64,000 bases of DNA from Phycomyces nitens (GCA_022702545.1 JAHRBC010000010.1:123004-187003), one strand, 5' to 3'. Numbered from the stretch's first letter, positions 17,590 through 29,734 are shown. Numbers and translations are program-made. The notes: generated by a model not told the origin, from the letters alone.

Positions 17590-18239
17590 TATAATAAATA
17601 CGACCCACGCTTTCACGCGGCCCAATAACGCACCCGGAGCCGGGGATTCCCAATGTGATGGCACGTTTCCGTGTACTGCTTTTGTCTGCTTCTTAGAGGC
17701 TGGTTTACATAATGTTAGCCATTTACTCAACTTATCGTACGAGAACGAACTGGCTGTACTCATTTCCACCCAGTCTGGCAACATGTAATTCTCGTTTCCC
17801 CCCCGAGAGAGTCGGGGGGGACACGGACCCCGCGAGCGAAGCTCGCGGGGAACGTAGAATTTGCTTAGAAATGATTCTTTCGCCGGGGTTAGCGGATCTA
17901 CCCCACTGGCTCCTTCTATTGGTACCATCGTGGATATGTTCCGCTTAAGTCCGAGGGGGCCCGAATTAATTCATTTAAAGAAGCTTTAGGATTACTTGGA
18001 AATGGGGGGCCCGCGTAGCGGGCCCGGAGGGCTACGGGCCCGCCCCGTGGCCCTTCGGGGGGCCTTCGGCCCCCCTCGGGCTACTAATTGTGTTTTACCT
18101 ACAATAATTAGTGGCCTCTCGGGGGGCCCGCGTAGCGGGCCCCCCTCGGGCTTTAGACCCGAGGGTCTCGTCCCCGAGGGTTCAAAGCCCCCTCGGGCTT
18201 TAGATATTCTATTGATAAGTTGATATTCGGGGGATTATC
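17590..18239. other. spacer between RT fragment and rnl
   Basis: Possible further remains of the RT-bearing element to about 17945 in balanced base composition, but no frame I recognise on either strand. Then GC hairpins: a GGGGGG cluster at 17803-17850, GGGCCCGC-GTA-GCGGGCCC (18007-18024), CGTGGCCC...GGCCTTCGGCC (18034-18080), GGGGGGCCCGC/GCGGGCCCCCC (18121-18145) and CCCGAGGG repeats to 18200. Confidence 0.5.
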
Positions 18240-19009
18240 TTCTAAATATCTAATTATATAAAGTTATACATAAGTAAATTCTGTTAAATAAACTCATAAA
18301 ATAAGTATCCACTAATGATATGTAATGTATTACCAAGGTGAAAAAGGGACTATCGGGGATGACTAGCCAATGCATCCAAAGGAGGTATTTTATACCAAAA
18401 TCGTAATGAATTATTTAATAATTACGATGATCCTAAGGGAAACCATAATAATAACAACTCTACGAACTGAAACATCTAAGTAGTAGAAGGAAAAGAAATC
18501 AACCGAGATCCCGTTAGTAGTGGTGAGCGAAAGCGGGTTAGCCTATTTTCTAAACTGAAATTATAATTTGTTTGGAATGACAAACCATAGAGGGTGAAAG
18601 TCCCGTAATAATTGAGGTTAGAAAAATAGTAAGTAAGATGAGAGATAACTTGTCTGAAGATAGGGGAACCATCCTCTAAGGCTAAATATGATGCATTGAG
18701 CGATAGTGGAGAGTACCGTGAGGGAACGTTGAAAAGTAAGTAGATAACTGGTGAAAAGATCCTGAACCGGTAGTTCTATAAGCAGCAGGAATCTTTGTTT
18801 AAATACAAGATAACTGCGTACCTTTTGCATAATGGGTCAGCGAGTTAATCTATGGTGCAAGTAGAAATACTTAGCGAAAGCGACTACGTTAAATGGGCAA
18901 GTACCATAGATTAGACCCGAAACCAGGTGATCTTACCATGACCAGGTCATTAAGGACCGAACCAGTGCCTGTGGCAATAGGCTTGGATGAGTTGTGGTAA
19001 GGGGTGAAT

Positions 19010-20193
19010 TTTCGCCCGATTTAACAGGCGACTGTTAATGAAACTAGCTCATAACGGTGAAACCTAAGGTAGAAATACTATGGCAATACCGTGGGAAGAA
19101 TTTATAGATGACTGATCAAGTAACTATTTTATATAGCTCTATTTATTCCCCGTAACGACTTCTAATGAAAATTAGGGGCTTCTAATATATGTGTTATTTA
19201 TCAAAGAACTAATTGTGGCATTATGTTCTAAATTTTTTGTACAATTAAAAATGAATATCTTATTAAACAAATTTATGAACTCAATTGAGTTTATTTACAC
19301 GAATCTACAAATTAAAGAATTGAGAAAACTAATTAATAGAGAGATTAGAAACCGACCAGGTATTTATTGTTTTGTCAATGCGACAAATGGAAATACTTAT
19401 GTAGGATCTGCTAAAAATCTAAGAATTAGACTTAAAGGGCACTATTTAGGAACAAGATCTAATCTTATTCTTCAAAAAGCTATTTCTAAGTACGGAATTT
19501 CTCAGTTCTACTTTGTTGTATTAGAATATTGTGAGATCGAAGATTTAATCAAAAGAGAACAATATTATATTGATCAATTGAATCCTATCTACAATATTTT
19601 AAGAATTGCTGGTTCTTCATTAGGTTATCAGCATACTGAAGAATATAAAGAATTATTTAGTGGTGAGAAACATCCATTTTTTGGAAAATCTCACACTGAA
19701 TTAACTAAAAACCAAATTAAAGAATCTATGTTAGGTTCTACTAGATCTGAAGAAGTAAAGAAAAAAATTAGCGATAGTTTGAAGTCTAAAGATCTATCAG
19801 GAACTAATAATCCATTTTTGGAAAAACTCATACAGACGAAAGTCTAAGAAAAATGAGTGAGGTTAATAGTGGAACTAAACATTATAACTGGAATAAACCA
19901 GCTCATAATGTTAAATCTGTTTCTTTATATGACTTAGAGGATAATTTAATTAAGAATTTTAAATCTAAGTCAGAATTAGCAGATTATTTAGGTATTACTA
20001 GAAGAACTGTAAATAATTATTTAAAATCAGGTAAAGTATTTAAAGACAAATGGGTATTTAAATAACACATTTAGGGGCAACACGCTAGCACTACTATCGA
20101 TCAGATTGCTATGATGTAAGATGCATCTAAGGTAAATCAGTAGTTGAAGGTATAGTCTAAATCAATATGAAAGTATTGAAATTTTGGAAAGGC
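19010..20193 (+). other. rnl group I intron
   Basis: The rRNA sequence breaks after about GGGGTGAAT and resumes at GGCCAATCTAACCTGG, near the domain II site homologous to E. coli position 780-790. The intron carries GAAGGTATAGTCTAAATC near its end, like the other group I cores here, and a GIY-YIG gene. Bounds are approximate (plus or minus 15 nt). Confidence 0.75.
19191..20065 (+). CDS. GIY-YIG endonuclease in the rnl intron (one-base break in S1)
   Basis: Putative homing endonuclease. The catalytic domain has RPGIYCFVNATNGNTYVGSA (about residue 60), Arg of IRLKGHY and Glu of LIKREQYYI. Then come NUMOD3-like repeats (HTEEYKELFSGEKHPFFGKSH, cut by me to its core) and a NUMOD1-like C-terminus (SKSELADYLGITRRTVNNYL). 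In S1 the frame ends at 19847 because a T run near 19815 has five Ts; S2 (27228-27233 region) has six, and six restores PFFGKTHTDESLRK with the downstream frame 19853-20065. I therefore read this as one gene of about 290 residues with a homopolymer error. Confidence 0.85.
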
Positions 20194-22390
20194 CAATCTA
20201 ACCTGGAGATAGCTGGTATTCCGCGAAACCTATTTTGGTAGGTTGTCCTTCGTATCTGTAAACTGGTACAGCACTGGATACTATGTCCCTCGTGGACTTG
20301 ATTGGGGGGTCGTGATGGCTCTATCAATAGAATCGATTATTTAATCGATTCCCAAACATTATATGTTTGGGAATCTAACCTCGGAATGGTTTACAGTTAA
20401 TAAAGGACGGTCAGACTATAGGTGCTAAGGTCTTTAGTCGAGAGGGAAACAGCCCAGAACAAGAACTAAGGTCCCCAAATACTACTAAGTGAAATTAAGG
20501 TAGTCCATGAAATTACACAACCATTCGGTGGGCTTGGAAGCAGCCATCCGTTAATGAAAGCGTAATAGCTCAATGGTCTGTTATTATAAGTTTCAAGGGC
20601 ACCGACAATGTATCGGGTCTAAGTAGTATACCGAGGTCTTGTCCCAATATTCATCATATTGGAGGGTAGCGGAACACTCAGGACATGGTTGAAGGATAGG
20701 GTTTCCTTATCTGGACATAACTGAGGAGAGAATGCTGACATGAGTAACGTAAAAGTGGGTAAGATCCCACTCGCCGAAAGCAGAAGGGTTTCATGGCTAG
20801 GCTCAACCTCCATGAGTAAAGTAACGGCCTCTAAGGTTTTTAAAGCAAGGGACCCCAAAAGGGCCCAAGCAAGTTTAAAATTTGTTTCAAATTTTAAATG
20901 AGAATCAAGGGTTTCCCCTTGATTCTGGGGGGCCTCGGCCCCCTCGCTTCCGATCCGAAAGGATCGGGAGACTCAGGTAATTTCAGTTTCTGAAATAAAC
21001 TGAGCTCAAATGAGTGAACCCCGATAGGGGTAACCGATGAGAAAAACTGATCTAGATAACAGTCTTAAATTTATACGTATCGGTAACGGTATAGTCTTTT
21101 AATTTAAGATTCAGGAAATGATCTAGATAATTAACCGTACCCTAAACCGACACTGGTCTGCTGGTAGAGTATACCAAGGCGTTGAGCGAATCATCTTGAA
21201 GGAACTCGGCAAAATGACTCCGTAACTTCGGGAGAAGGAGTACGACTTTTATGGTCGTGGCACAGAATAGAAGAGTACGACTGTTTACTTAAAACACCGG
21301 TCTTTGCTAATAGGAAACTAGATGTATAAAGACTGATACCTGCTCAGTGCTGGTAAGTCAAGAGAGGTACTGTTAAGGTACCGATTGAACCTCCAGTAAA
21401 CAGCGGTTGTAACTATAACGATCCTCAGGTAGCGAAATACCTTGGCCACTAATTATGGTCGCGCATGAATGGTTTAACGATACTCTTACTGTCTCCAAGA
21501 TGAGCTCAGTGAAATTGAATTATCCGTGCAGATGCGGATTACCATTAGCTAGACGGGAAGACCCTATGCAGCTTTACTGCAGTTAGTCATTGTGTGCTTA
21601 TAATTAAGGTGTAGAATACAAGGGAGTCGATTAGACACCAGTGAAATACCTTGACTTAATTAGGAGCACGCTAAACCAAATTTTTGGGACAGTGATTAAT
21701 GGGCAGTTTATCTGGGGCGGATTTCTCCCATATAGTACCGGAGAAGTACGAAGGTCGGCTTAAATTGGATGGAAACCAATGGGCTAAAGAGAGCCTAATT
21801 AAGTGTAATGGCATAAGCCGGCTTAACTGTAAGACTGACAAGTCATACAGATACGCAAGTAGGTCATAGTGATCCGGTGGTCCATTATGGAATGGCCATC
21901 GCTCAACGAATAAAAGCTACGCTAGGGATAACAGGCTGATCAATCTCGAGAGTCCATATTGACAGATTGGTTTGGCACCTCGATGTCGACTCATCACATC
22001 CTGGGGGTGTAGGCGCTCCCAAGGGTTCGGCTGTTCGCCGAGTAAAGTGGTACGTGAGTTGGGTTAAGTACGTCGTGAGACAGTACGGTTCCTATCTACT
22101 AATGGAATTAGAATCGGACAAGAACATTACTCTAGTACGAGAGGACCGAGTGGTATGAACCTCTGGTATACCTGTTATTGTTTACTACCTATTTATAGGT
22201 CTGTTACAGTACGGCAGGAAAGCTACGTTCAGAAAGGATAACCGCTGATAGCGTCTTAAGCGGGAAGCCCATCTTGGCACGATTCTTTATTAGAGTGACT
22301 GTAGATCACAGTCTTGATAGGTTGCAGGTGTAAGCATAGTAATATGTTAAGCTAGGCAATACTAAATTCTCAAGTAACTTGGTAATAACA

Positions 22391-22829
22391 TATCTTTTTA
22401 ACACCCCACTTCTCTATAAAGGGATTTAGATTGGAGAGCTGAGGGGCGGCGTAGCCGCCCCCCGGCCCCCCCCGCCCCGTGAAACGGGGCAATTGGGCGG
22501 AGCTGAGGGGGCCCCACGCTGCCGTGGGGCCCCCTCGGCCCCGGAAAGCGCGTAGCGCTTTCCTCGCCATCAAGTATCTGGTGGCTCTACAGCCCCAATT
22601 GGGCTTTATCTCCGTTTCTGTCATGTGGGGGTCCACGGAGAGACCTTTGTATACAAAGGTCTTAATATTGGAGAGGGGAGGTAATAAATTTGATTTTAGA
22701 TTTTTCGTGGAGGGGCCCAGCGAGCTGGGCCTAGCTGCACGTGGAGAGTAGTTTAGATTAGAACCTATATATGATGAGGAGTGGGGTGGATATAAGTTTA
22801 AATTAGATTAAGATTATTATTAAAAATAT
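22391..22829. other. rnl-cox2 spacer
   Basis: No gene seen. GGGGCGGC/GCCGCCCC (22442-22462), then the composite CACGCTGCCGTG plus GGAAAGCGC/GCGCTTTCC hairpins (22505-22564), the small inverted repeat GACCTTTGTATACAAAGGTC (22642-22661), and AT-rich sequence up to the cox2 stop. The two genes converge here. Confidence 0.6.
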
Positions 22830-23774
22830 TTAGGCTTGCTCATTTAACCAAGCTAAATATTTCTCTAAAGATACTGCTTCAACTGCGATTGGCATGAAAC
22901 CATGATGTACACCGCAGATTTCCGAGCATTGTCCGTAGTAAACTCCTTCTCGTTCTACTAGAACTGAAGTTTGATTTAATCGCGTTTGTAAGTTTATTTC
23001 TCATTTTTAGGATCAGAACCTTCACCTGTGATGATACCTTTGTAATCTTTTTCATATACAAATTGATATCGATCTTTGTATAATTTAGGTGGATCCCGAT
23101 ACCGTTTAACAAAAGCAGTAGCTTGAGGAGATTTGTGACCTAAATATAGAAGAAGATCCTTGGTTGTCGAAAATCTTAATGCTGTGTTGTCTACCGTATC
23201 AACAAGTACAATAGACCAGTTAAATGAATACCAACTACCATTTTCTCTTAAATATTTGTAAAATTTACTATTTCCTCCTCGGTTGGGTCTTCGACCCCGG
23301 CGAAAGCTTGTCTAATATTTTTTGTTTCAACCCAATTAATAGAATGATCTTCTTTAATTGGTGTATTAGAAGTTAAAGTAGAGAAAGCGAGGAAAGCGCG
23401 AAGCGCTTTCCGGGGCCGAGGGGGCGGCGACGCCGCCCCTCAGCTCTAGAAGAATTATTAAGATTAAGTCTTTTAAACCCAGACCGCTTTGTTATTAAGT
23501 TATGAGAATTACTTCGAAATGGACTTTGTCTTTATTAAGGCTAGTAACTGCCTTAATTTACTACATAAAGTCTCTGAGGAAATAAATTATTTCCTGCAAG
23601 TTGTTAATGATTTCATTGGGACGGTTCATGAAATCAATAATGATATTGTAAGACTTAGTCTAATCATTATTAATTAACTTTCTTGCATATAGTAGTAGAC
23701 CTGGCCGATTAACCAGGAATGGCATCAATTTTTAGTCCTAAAGAAGGAACTGCAAATGAATGAATTACATCAGC
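22830..23774 (-). CDS. cox2: cytochrome c oxidase subunit 2, 3' exons (S1 copy, 5' part missing)
   Basis: Copper-A subunit of complex IV. The last exon (22982-22830) encodes [18 protein letters not shown], then [13 protein letters not shown] with the Cys, Glu, Cys, His and Met ligands of CuA, ending AWLNEQA and stop. The exon before it (23774-23712, 21 codons) is [21 protein letters not shown] with the first CuA His. Joined, they give IDAIPGRLNQTS, the family sequence. Both splice sites follow the group I T/G rule. The rest of cox2 is not in the window: the sequence inverts at about 23995, inside the next upstream intron. Confidence 0.92.
22983..23711 (-). other. cox2 intron between the last two visible exons, group I
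   Basis: 729 nt. Coding-strand core TCCTCAGAGACTTTATGTAG (plus about 23563-23582). Holds GC insertions GGGTCTTCGACCC (about 23284-23296) and GGAAAGCGCGAAGCGCTTTCC plus GGCGGCG/CGCCGCC (23393-23446). Confidence 0.75.
22998..23275 (-). pseudogene. unrecognised intron ORF fragment in cox2
   Basis: An open minus-strand frame of about 90 codons contains [39 protein letters not shown] and [18 protein letters not shown], then a stop just before the 3' splice site. Upstream the frame is cut by a GC insertion near 23290. It is probably an intron-encoded protein remnant; I do not recognise the family. Its 5' boundary is the edge of the GC insertion. Confidence 0.4.
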
Positions 23775-24005
23775 CAAGCAGATATTATCAATATATATTT
23801 AAGATTCATTAAGAGGTTTATACATCATAGAAGGTAACATATGAAGAGAAACTAATTTTCTTAATTTTGGCATACTTTCAGGTAGAATGTAAATTCTGGG
23901 TTTTCCTTTATTAAAGCCCTGAATAATAGAATTAATATCATAATCAGTTCGATTAATTGATTGTTTAAATCGAAATCTGGTGTTAGAATTTTACATATCT
24001 ATTTT
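23079..24005. other. inversion junction J1 with about 0.93-kb unique spacer
   Basis: Position 23078 and leftwards on the minus strand matches 24006 and rightwards on the plus strand (CAAAGAT..., then AATTTGTATATGAAAAAG). The bases between are present once. Symmetry axis about 23542. No repeated target, hairpin or telomere-like repeat is seen at the switch point near 23995-24005. Confidence 0.85.
23775..23995 (-). pseudogene. LAGLIDADG endonuclease C-terminal part in the upstream cox2 intron, cut by junction J1
   Basis: The minus frame ends GFNKGKPRIYILPESMPKL, then RKLVSLHMLPSMMYKPLNES and stop. The PxIYILPESM/LVxLHMLPSMMYK pattern is the usual C-terminus of LAGLIDADG_2 intron proteins. The N-terminal part with the catalytic motifs is missing because the sequence inverts at about 23995. 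The intron 3' end is CTGCTTG before GCTGATGTA. Confidence 0.65.
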
Positions 24006-24097
24006 CAAAGATATCCAATTTGTATATGAAAAAGATTACAAAGGTATCATCGCAGGTGAAGGTTCTGATCTAAAAATGAGAAATAAACTTACAAACG

Positions 24098-24252
24098 CGA
24101 TTAAATCAAACTTCAGTTCTAATAGAACGAGAAGGAGTTTACTACGGACAATGCTCGGAAATCTGCGGTGTACATCATGGTTTCATGCCAATCGCAGTTG
24201 AAAACGCAATATCTTTAGAGAATATTTAGCTTGGTTAAATGAGCAAGCCTAA
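24098..24252 (+). CDS. cox2: cox2 last exon, S2 copy with indels
   Basis: Same exon as 22830-22982 in opposite orientation, 155 nt against 153. The CuA region is kept, but GTTGAAGCAGTATC has become GTTGAAAACGCAATATC, and AGAGAAATAT has lost a base, so the frame is broken. The upstream exon (ADVIHSF) is absent from S2 because the copy starts inside the intron. Confidence 0.85.
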
Positions 24253-24689
24253 ATATTTTTAATAATAATCTTAATCTAATTTAAACTTATATCACCCCAC
24301 TCCTCATCATATATAGGTTCTAATCTAAACTACTCTCCACGTGCAGCTAGGCCCAACTGTGGGCCTCACGAAAATCTAAAAATCAAATTTATTACCTCCC
24401 CTCTCCAATATTAAGACCTTTGTATACAAAGGTCTCTCCGTGGACCCCCACATGACAGAAACGGAGATAAAGCCCAATTGGGGCTGTAGAGCCACCAGAT
24501 ACTTGATGGCGAGGAAAGCGCTACGCGCTTTCCGAGGCCGAGGGCCCACGGCGGCGTGGGGCCCCCTTCCGCCCAATGCCCCCGTTTCACGAGGCGAAAC
24601 CGAGGGCGGCTACGCCGCCCTCTCCAATCTAAATCCCTTTATAGAGAAGTGGGAGTGTTAAAAAGGTATGTTATTACCAAGTTACTTGA
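24253..24689. other. spacer, S2 copy of 22391-22829
   Basis: Mirror of the S1 spacer. The GC hairpins differ from S1 by several indels (for example 24538-24610), while the AT-rich parts are nearly identical. Confidence 0.7.
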
Positions 24690-27600
24690 GAATTTAGTAT
24701 TGCCTAGCTAACATATTACTATGCTTACACCTGCAACCTATCAAGACTGTGATCTACAGTCACTCTAATAAAGAATCGTGCCAAGATGGGCTTCCCCGCT
24801 ATATCAGCTGTTATCCTTTTCTGAACGTAACTTTCCTGCCGTACTGTAACAGACCTATAAATAGGTAGTAAACAATAACAGGTATACCAGAGGTTCATAC
24901 CACTCCTCTCGTACTAGAGTAATGTTCTTGTCCGATTCTAATTCCATTAGTAGATAGGAACCGTACTGTCTCACGACATGCTTAACCCAACTCACGTACC
25001 ACTTTGCTCGGCGAACAGCCGAACCCTTGGGAGCGCCTACACCCCCGGGATGTGATGAGTCGACATCAGGTGCCAAACCAATCTGTCAATCATGGACTCT
25101 CGAGATTGATCAGCCTGTTATCCCTAGCGTAGCTTTTATTCGTTGAGCGATGGCCATTCCATAATGGACCACCGGATCACTATGACCTACTTGCGTATCT
25201 GTATGACTTGTCAGTCTTACAGTTAAGCCGGCTTATGCCATTACACTTAATTAGGCTCTCTTTAGCCCATTGGTTTCCATCAATTTAAGCCGACCTTCGT
25301 ACTTCTCCGGTACTATATGGGAGAAATCCGCCCCAGATAAACTGCCCATTAATCACTGTCCCAAAAATTTGGTTTAGCGTGCTCCTAATTAAGTCAAGGT
25401 ATTTCACTGGTGTCTAATCGACTCCCTTGTATTCTACACCTTAATTATAAGCACACAATGACTAACTGCAGTAAAGCTGCATAGGGTCTTCCCGTCTAGC
25501 TAATGGTAATCCGCATCTGCACGGATAATTCAATTTCACTGAGCTCATCTTGGAGACAGTAAGAGTATCGTTAAACCATTCATGCGCGACCATAATTAGT
25601 GGCCAAGGTATTTCGCTACCTGAGGATCGTTATAGTTACAACCGCTGTTTACTGGAGGTTCAATCGGTACCTTAACAGTACCTCTCTTGACTTACCAGCA
25701 CTGAGCAGGTATCAGTCTTTATACATCTAGTTTCCTATTAGCAAGACCGGTGTTTTAAGTAAACAGTCGTACTCTTCTATTCTGTGCCGCGACCGCAAGA
25801 ATAAAGTCGTACTCCCTTCTCCCCGAAGTTACGGAGTCATTTTGCCGAGTTCCTTCAAGATGATTCGCTCAACACCTGGTATACTCTACCAGCAGACCAG
25901 TGTCGGTTTAGGACGGTGAATTATCTAGATCATTTCCTGAATCTTAAATTAAAAGACTATACCGTTACCGATACGTATAAATTTAAGACTGTTATCTAGA
26001 TCAGTTTTTCTCATCGGTTACCCCTATCGGGGTTCACTCATTTGAGCTCAGTTTATTTCAGAAACTGAAATTACCTGAGTCTCCCGATCCTTTCGGATCG
26101 GAAGCGAGAGCCGAGGCCCCCAGAATCAAGGGGAAACCATTGATTCTCATTTAAAATTTGAAACAAATTTTAAACTTGCTTGGGCCCTTTTGGGGTCCCT
26201 TGCTTTAAAAACCTTAGAGGCCGTTACTTTACTCATGGAGGATTGAGCCTAGCCATGAAACCCTTCTGCTTTCGGCAGTGGGATCTTACCCACTTTTACG
26301 TTACTCATGTCAGCATTCTCTCCTCAGTTATGTCCAGATAAGGAAACCCTATCCTTCAACCATGTCCTGAGTGTTCCGCTACCCTCCAATATGATGAATA
26401 TTGGGACAAGACCTCGGTATACTACTTAGACCCGATACATTGTCGGTGCCCTTGAAACTTATAATAACAGACCATTGAGCTATTACGCTTTCATTAACGG
26501 ATGGCTGCTTCCAAGCCCCACCGAGATGGTTGTGTAATTTCATGGACTACCTTAATTTCACTTAGTAGTATTTGGGGACCTTAGTTCTTGTTCTGGGCTG
26601 TTTCCCTCTCGACTAAAGACCTTAGCACCTATAGTCTGACCGTCCTTTATTAACTGTAAACCATTCCGAGGTTAGATTCCCAAACATATAATGTTGGGAA
26701 TCGATTAAATAATCGATTCTATTGATAGAGCCATCACGACCCCCAATCAAGTCCACGAGGGACATAGTATCAGTGCTGTACCAGTTTACAGATACGAAGG
26801 ACAACCTACCAAAATAGGTTTCGCGGAATACCAGCTATCTCCAGGTTAGATTGGCCTTTCCAAAATTTCAATACTTTCATATTGATTTAGACTATACCTT
26901 CAACTACTGATTTACCTTAGATGCATCTTACATCATAGCAATCTGATCGATAGTAGTGCTAGCGTGTTGCCCCTAAATGTGTTATTTAAATACCCATTTG
27001 TCTTTAAATACTTTACCTGATTTTAAATAATTATTTACAGTTCTTCTAGTAATACCTAAATAATCTGCTAATTCTGACTTAGATTTAAAATTCTTAATTA
27101 AATTATCCTCTAAGTCATATAAAGAAACAGATTTAACATTATGAGCTGGTTTATTCCAGTTATAATGTTTAGTTCCACTATTAACCTCACTCATTTTTCT
27201 TAGACTTCGTCTGTATGAGTTTTTCCAAAAAATGGATTATTAGTTCCTGATAGATCTTTAGACTTCAAACTATCGCTAATTTTTTTCTTTACTTCTTCAG
27301 ATCTAGTAGAACCTAACATAGATTCTTTAATTTGGTTTTTAGTTAATTCAGTGTGAGATTTTCCAAAAAATGGATGTTTCTCACCACTAAATAATTCTTT
27401 ATATTCTTCAGTATGCTGATAACTAATGAAGAACCAGCAATTCTTAAAATATTGTAGATAAATTCAATTGATCAATATAATATTGTTCTCTTTTGATTAA
27501 ATCTTCGATCTCACAATATTCTAATACAACAAAGTAAGAACTGAGAAATTCCGTACTTAAAATAGCTTTTTGAAGAATAAGATTAGATCTTGTTCCTAAA

Positions 27601-28790
27601 TAGTGCCCTTTAAGTCTAATTCTTAGATTTTTAGCAGATCCTACATAAGTATTTCCATTTGTCGCATTGACAAAACAATAAATACCTGGTCGGTTTCTAA
27701 TCTCTCTATTAATTAGTTTTCTCAATTCTTTAATTTGTAGATTCGTGTAAATAAACTCAATTGAGTTCATAAATTTGTTTAATAAGATATTCATTTTTAA
27801 TTGTACAAAAAATTTAGAACATAATGCCACAATTAGTTCTTTGATAAATAACACATATATTAGAAGCTAATTTTCATTAGAAATCGTTACGAGGAATAAA
27901 TAGAGCTATATAAAATAGTTACTTGATCAGTCATCTATAAATTCTTCCCACGATATTGCCATAGTATTTCTACCTTAGGTTTCACCGTTATGAGCTAGTT
28001 TCATTAACAGTCGCCTGTTAAATCGGGCGAAAATTCACCCCTTACCACAACTCATCCAAGCCTATTGCCACAGGCACTGGTTCGGTCATTAATGACCTGG
28101 TCATGGTAAGATCACCTGGTTTCGGGTCTAATCTATGGTACTTGCCCATTTAACGTAGTCGCTTTCGCTAAGTATTTCTACTTGCACCATAGATTAACTC
28201 GCTGACCCATTATGCAAAAGGTACGCAGTTATCTTGTATTTAAACAAGATTCCTGCTGCTTATAGAACTACCGGTTCAGGATCTTTTCACCAGTTATCTA
28301 CTTACTTTTCAACGTTCCCTCACGGTACTCTCCACTATCGCTCAATGCATCATATTTAGCCTTATGAGGATGGTTCCCCTATCTTCAGACAAGTTATCTC
28401 TCATCTTACTTACTATTTTTCTAACCTCAATTATTACGGGACTTTCACCCTCTATGGTTTGTCATTCCAAACAAATTATAATTTCAGTTTAGAAAATAGG
28501 CTAACCCGCTTTCGCTCACCACTACTAACGGGATCTCGGTTGATTTCTTTCCTTCTACTACTTAGATGTTTCAGTTCGTAGAGTTGTTATTATTATGGTT
28601 TCCCTTAGGATCATCGTAATTATTAAATGAATTCATTACGATTTTGGTATAAAAATACCTCCTTTGGATGCATTGGCTAGTCATCCCCGATAGTCCCTTT
28701 TTCACCTTGGTAATACATTACATATCATTAGTGGATACTTATTTTATGAGTTTATTTAACAGAATTTACTTATGTATAACTTTATATAAT
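24690..28790 (-). rRNA. rnl: large-subunit rRNA, S2 copy
   Basis: Mirror of 18240-22390, with the same landmarks and the same intron (about 26855-28025). Differences from S1 are sparse indels and substitutions, for example in the domain II GC expansion (about 26095-26155) and around 25790-25830. Ends are estimates. Confidence 0.88.
26982..27854 (-). CDS. GIY-YIG endonuclease in rnl intron, S2 copy
   Basis: Same gene as 19191-20065. It has six As where S1 has five Ts (near 27229), restoring the reading through PFFGKTH, but has its own indels (near 27420-27470 and in the GACGAAGTC word near 27207), so it also appears as two frames. The two copies together support one intact gene. Confidence 0.83.
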
Positions 28791-29434
28791 TAGATATTTA
28801 GAAGATAATCCCCGAATATCAACTTATCAATAGAATATCTAAAGCCCGAGGGGCTTTGAACCCTCGGGGACGGGACCCTCGGGTCTAAAGCCCGAGGGGG
28901 CCCGCTACGCGGGCCCCCGAGAGGCCACTAATTATTGTAGGTAAAACACAATTAGTAGCCCGAGGGGCGAAGGCCCCGAAGGGCCCGAAGGCGGGCCCGT
29001 AGCCCTCCGGGCCCGCTACGCGGGCCCCCATTTCCAAGTAATCCTAAAGCTTCTTTAAATGAATTAATTCGGGCCCCTCGGACAAGCGGAACATATCCAC
29101 GATGGTACCAATAGAAGGAGCCAGTGGGGTAGATCCGCTAACCCCGGCGAAAGAATCATTTCTAAGCAAATTCTACGTTCCCCGCGAGCTTCGCTCGCGG
29201 TCCATGTCCCCGACTCTCTCGGGGGGAAACGAGAATTACATGTTGCCAGACTGGGTGGAAATGAGTACAGCCAGTTCGTTCTCGTACGATAAGTTGAGTA
29301 AATGGCTAACATTATGTAAACCAGCCTCTAAGAAGCAGACAAAAGCAGTACGCGGAAACGTGCCATCACATTGGGAATCCCCGGCTCCGGGTGCGTTATT
29401 GGGCCGCGTGAAAGCGTGGGTCGTATTTATTATA
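28791..29434. other. spacer, S2 copy of 17590-18239
   Basis: GC hairpins and the tail of the RT-like element in mirror orientation. GC blocks at 28960-29030 and 29180-29225 differ from S1 by indels. Confidence 0.6.
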
Positions 29435-29734
29435 TCACCTGGGGTGATCATTGGATTCACTCCTCCTCCCCTTACTCAACCATTCATCTACCATTCCCGG
29501 GTCATTCCCGTATAAAACTCCGTCGTCAGCATAACCGATTAGACTACCTTTTGTTAAGTCATATACCTTCATATCTTCCAGTACTATCATCCCTAACAAC
29601 GCCGCAACATTGTTACCTTGAACTACCCCTCGGTAGTAGTGATGATATTCCCCCATCCCGGCCATTTTAAGCCGTAATGGAATCCATCCTCCGCCCCCTA
29701 GGATATATTCGGTGTTTACTCCTAGCTCAACCAA
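29435..29734 (-). pseudogene. reverse-transcriptase-like fragment, S2 copy
   Basis: Keeps GVVQGNNVAALLG and GYADDGVLYG. The 5' side differs from S1 in a G-run (near 29690). See 17287-17589. Confidence 0.55.

Larger units (their letters stand above)
18240..22390 (+). rRNA. rnl: mitochondrial large-subunit rRNA with one group I intron (S1 copy)
   Basis: Catalytic RNA of the mitoribosome large subunit. Landmarks in order: GAACTGAAACATCTAAGTA near 18465; AAATCAACCGAGAT then AGTAGTGGTGAGCGAAAG near 18515; GAGATAGCTGGT at 20207; AACTATAACGATCC near 21413 and GGACAGT/GGATAACAGGCTGAT near 21925 for the peptidyl-transferase domain; and the sarcin-ricin loop CTAGTACGAGAGGACC at 22132. The ends are estimates (plus or minus 100 nt). 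A GC-rich expansion with hairpins lies at about 20850-20975. The intron interrupts the GAGTTGTGGTAAGGGGTGAA / GGCCAATCTAACCTGGAG stem region. Confidence 0.9.

Noticed and set aside
17509..17928. Minus-strand 139-codon frame opposite the RT-like fragment
   Set aside because: It overlaps the RT motif frame on the other strand, has no recognisable domain, and its start lies near GC hairpins. Kept only as spacer.
23995..24010. Telomere or hairpin end at J1
   Set aside because: No terminal repeat array, and the unique loop of about 0.93 kb contains a normal cox2 exon and intron, so it is not a closed hairpin end as such.
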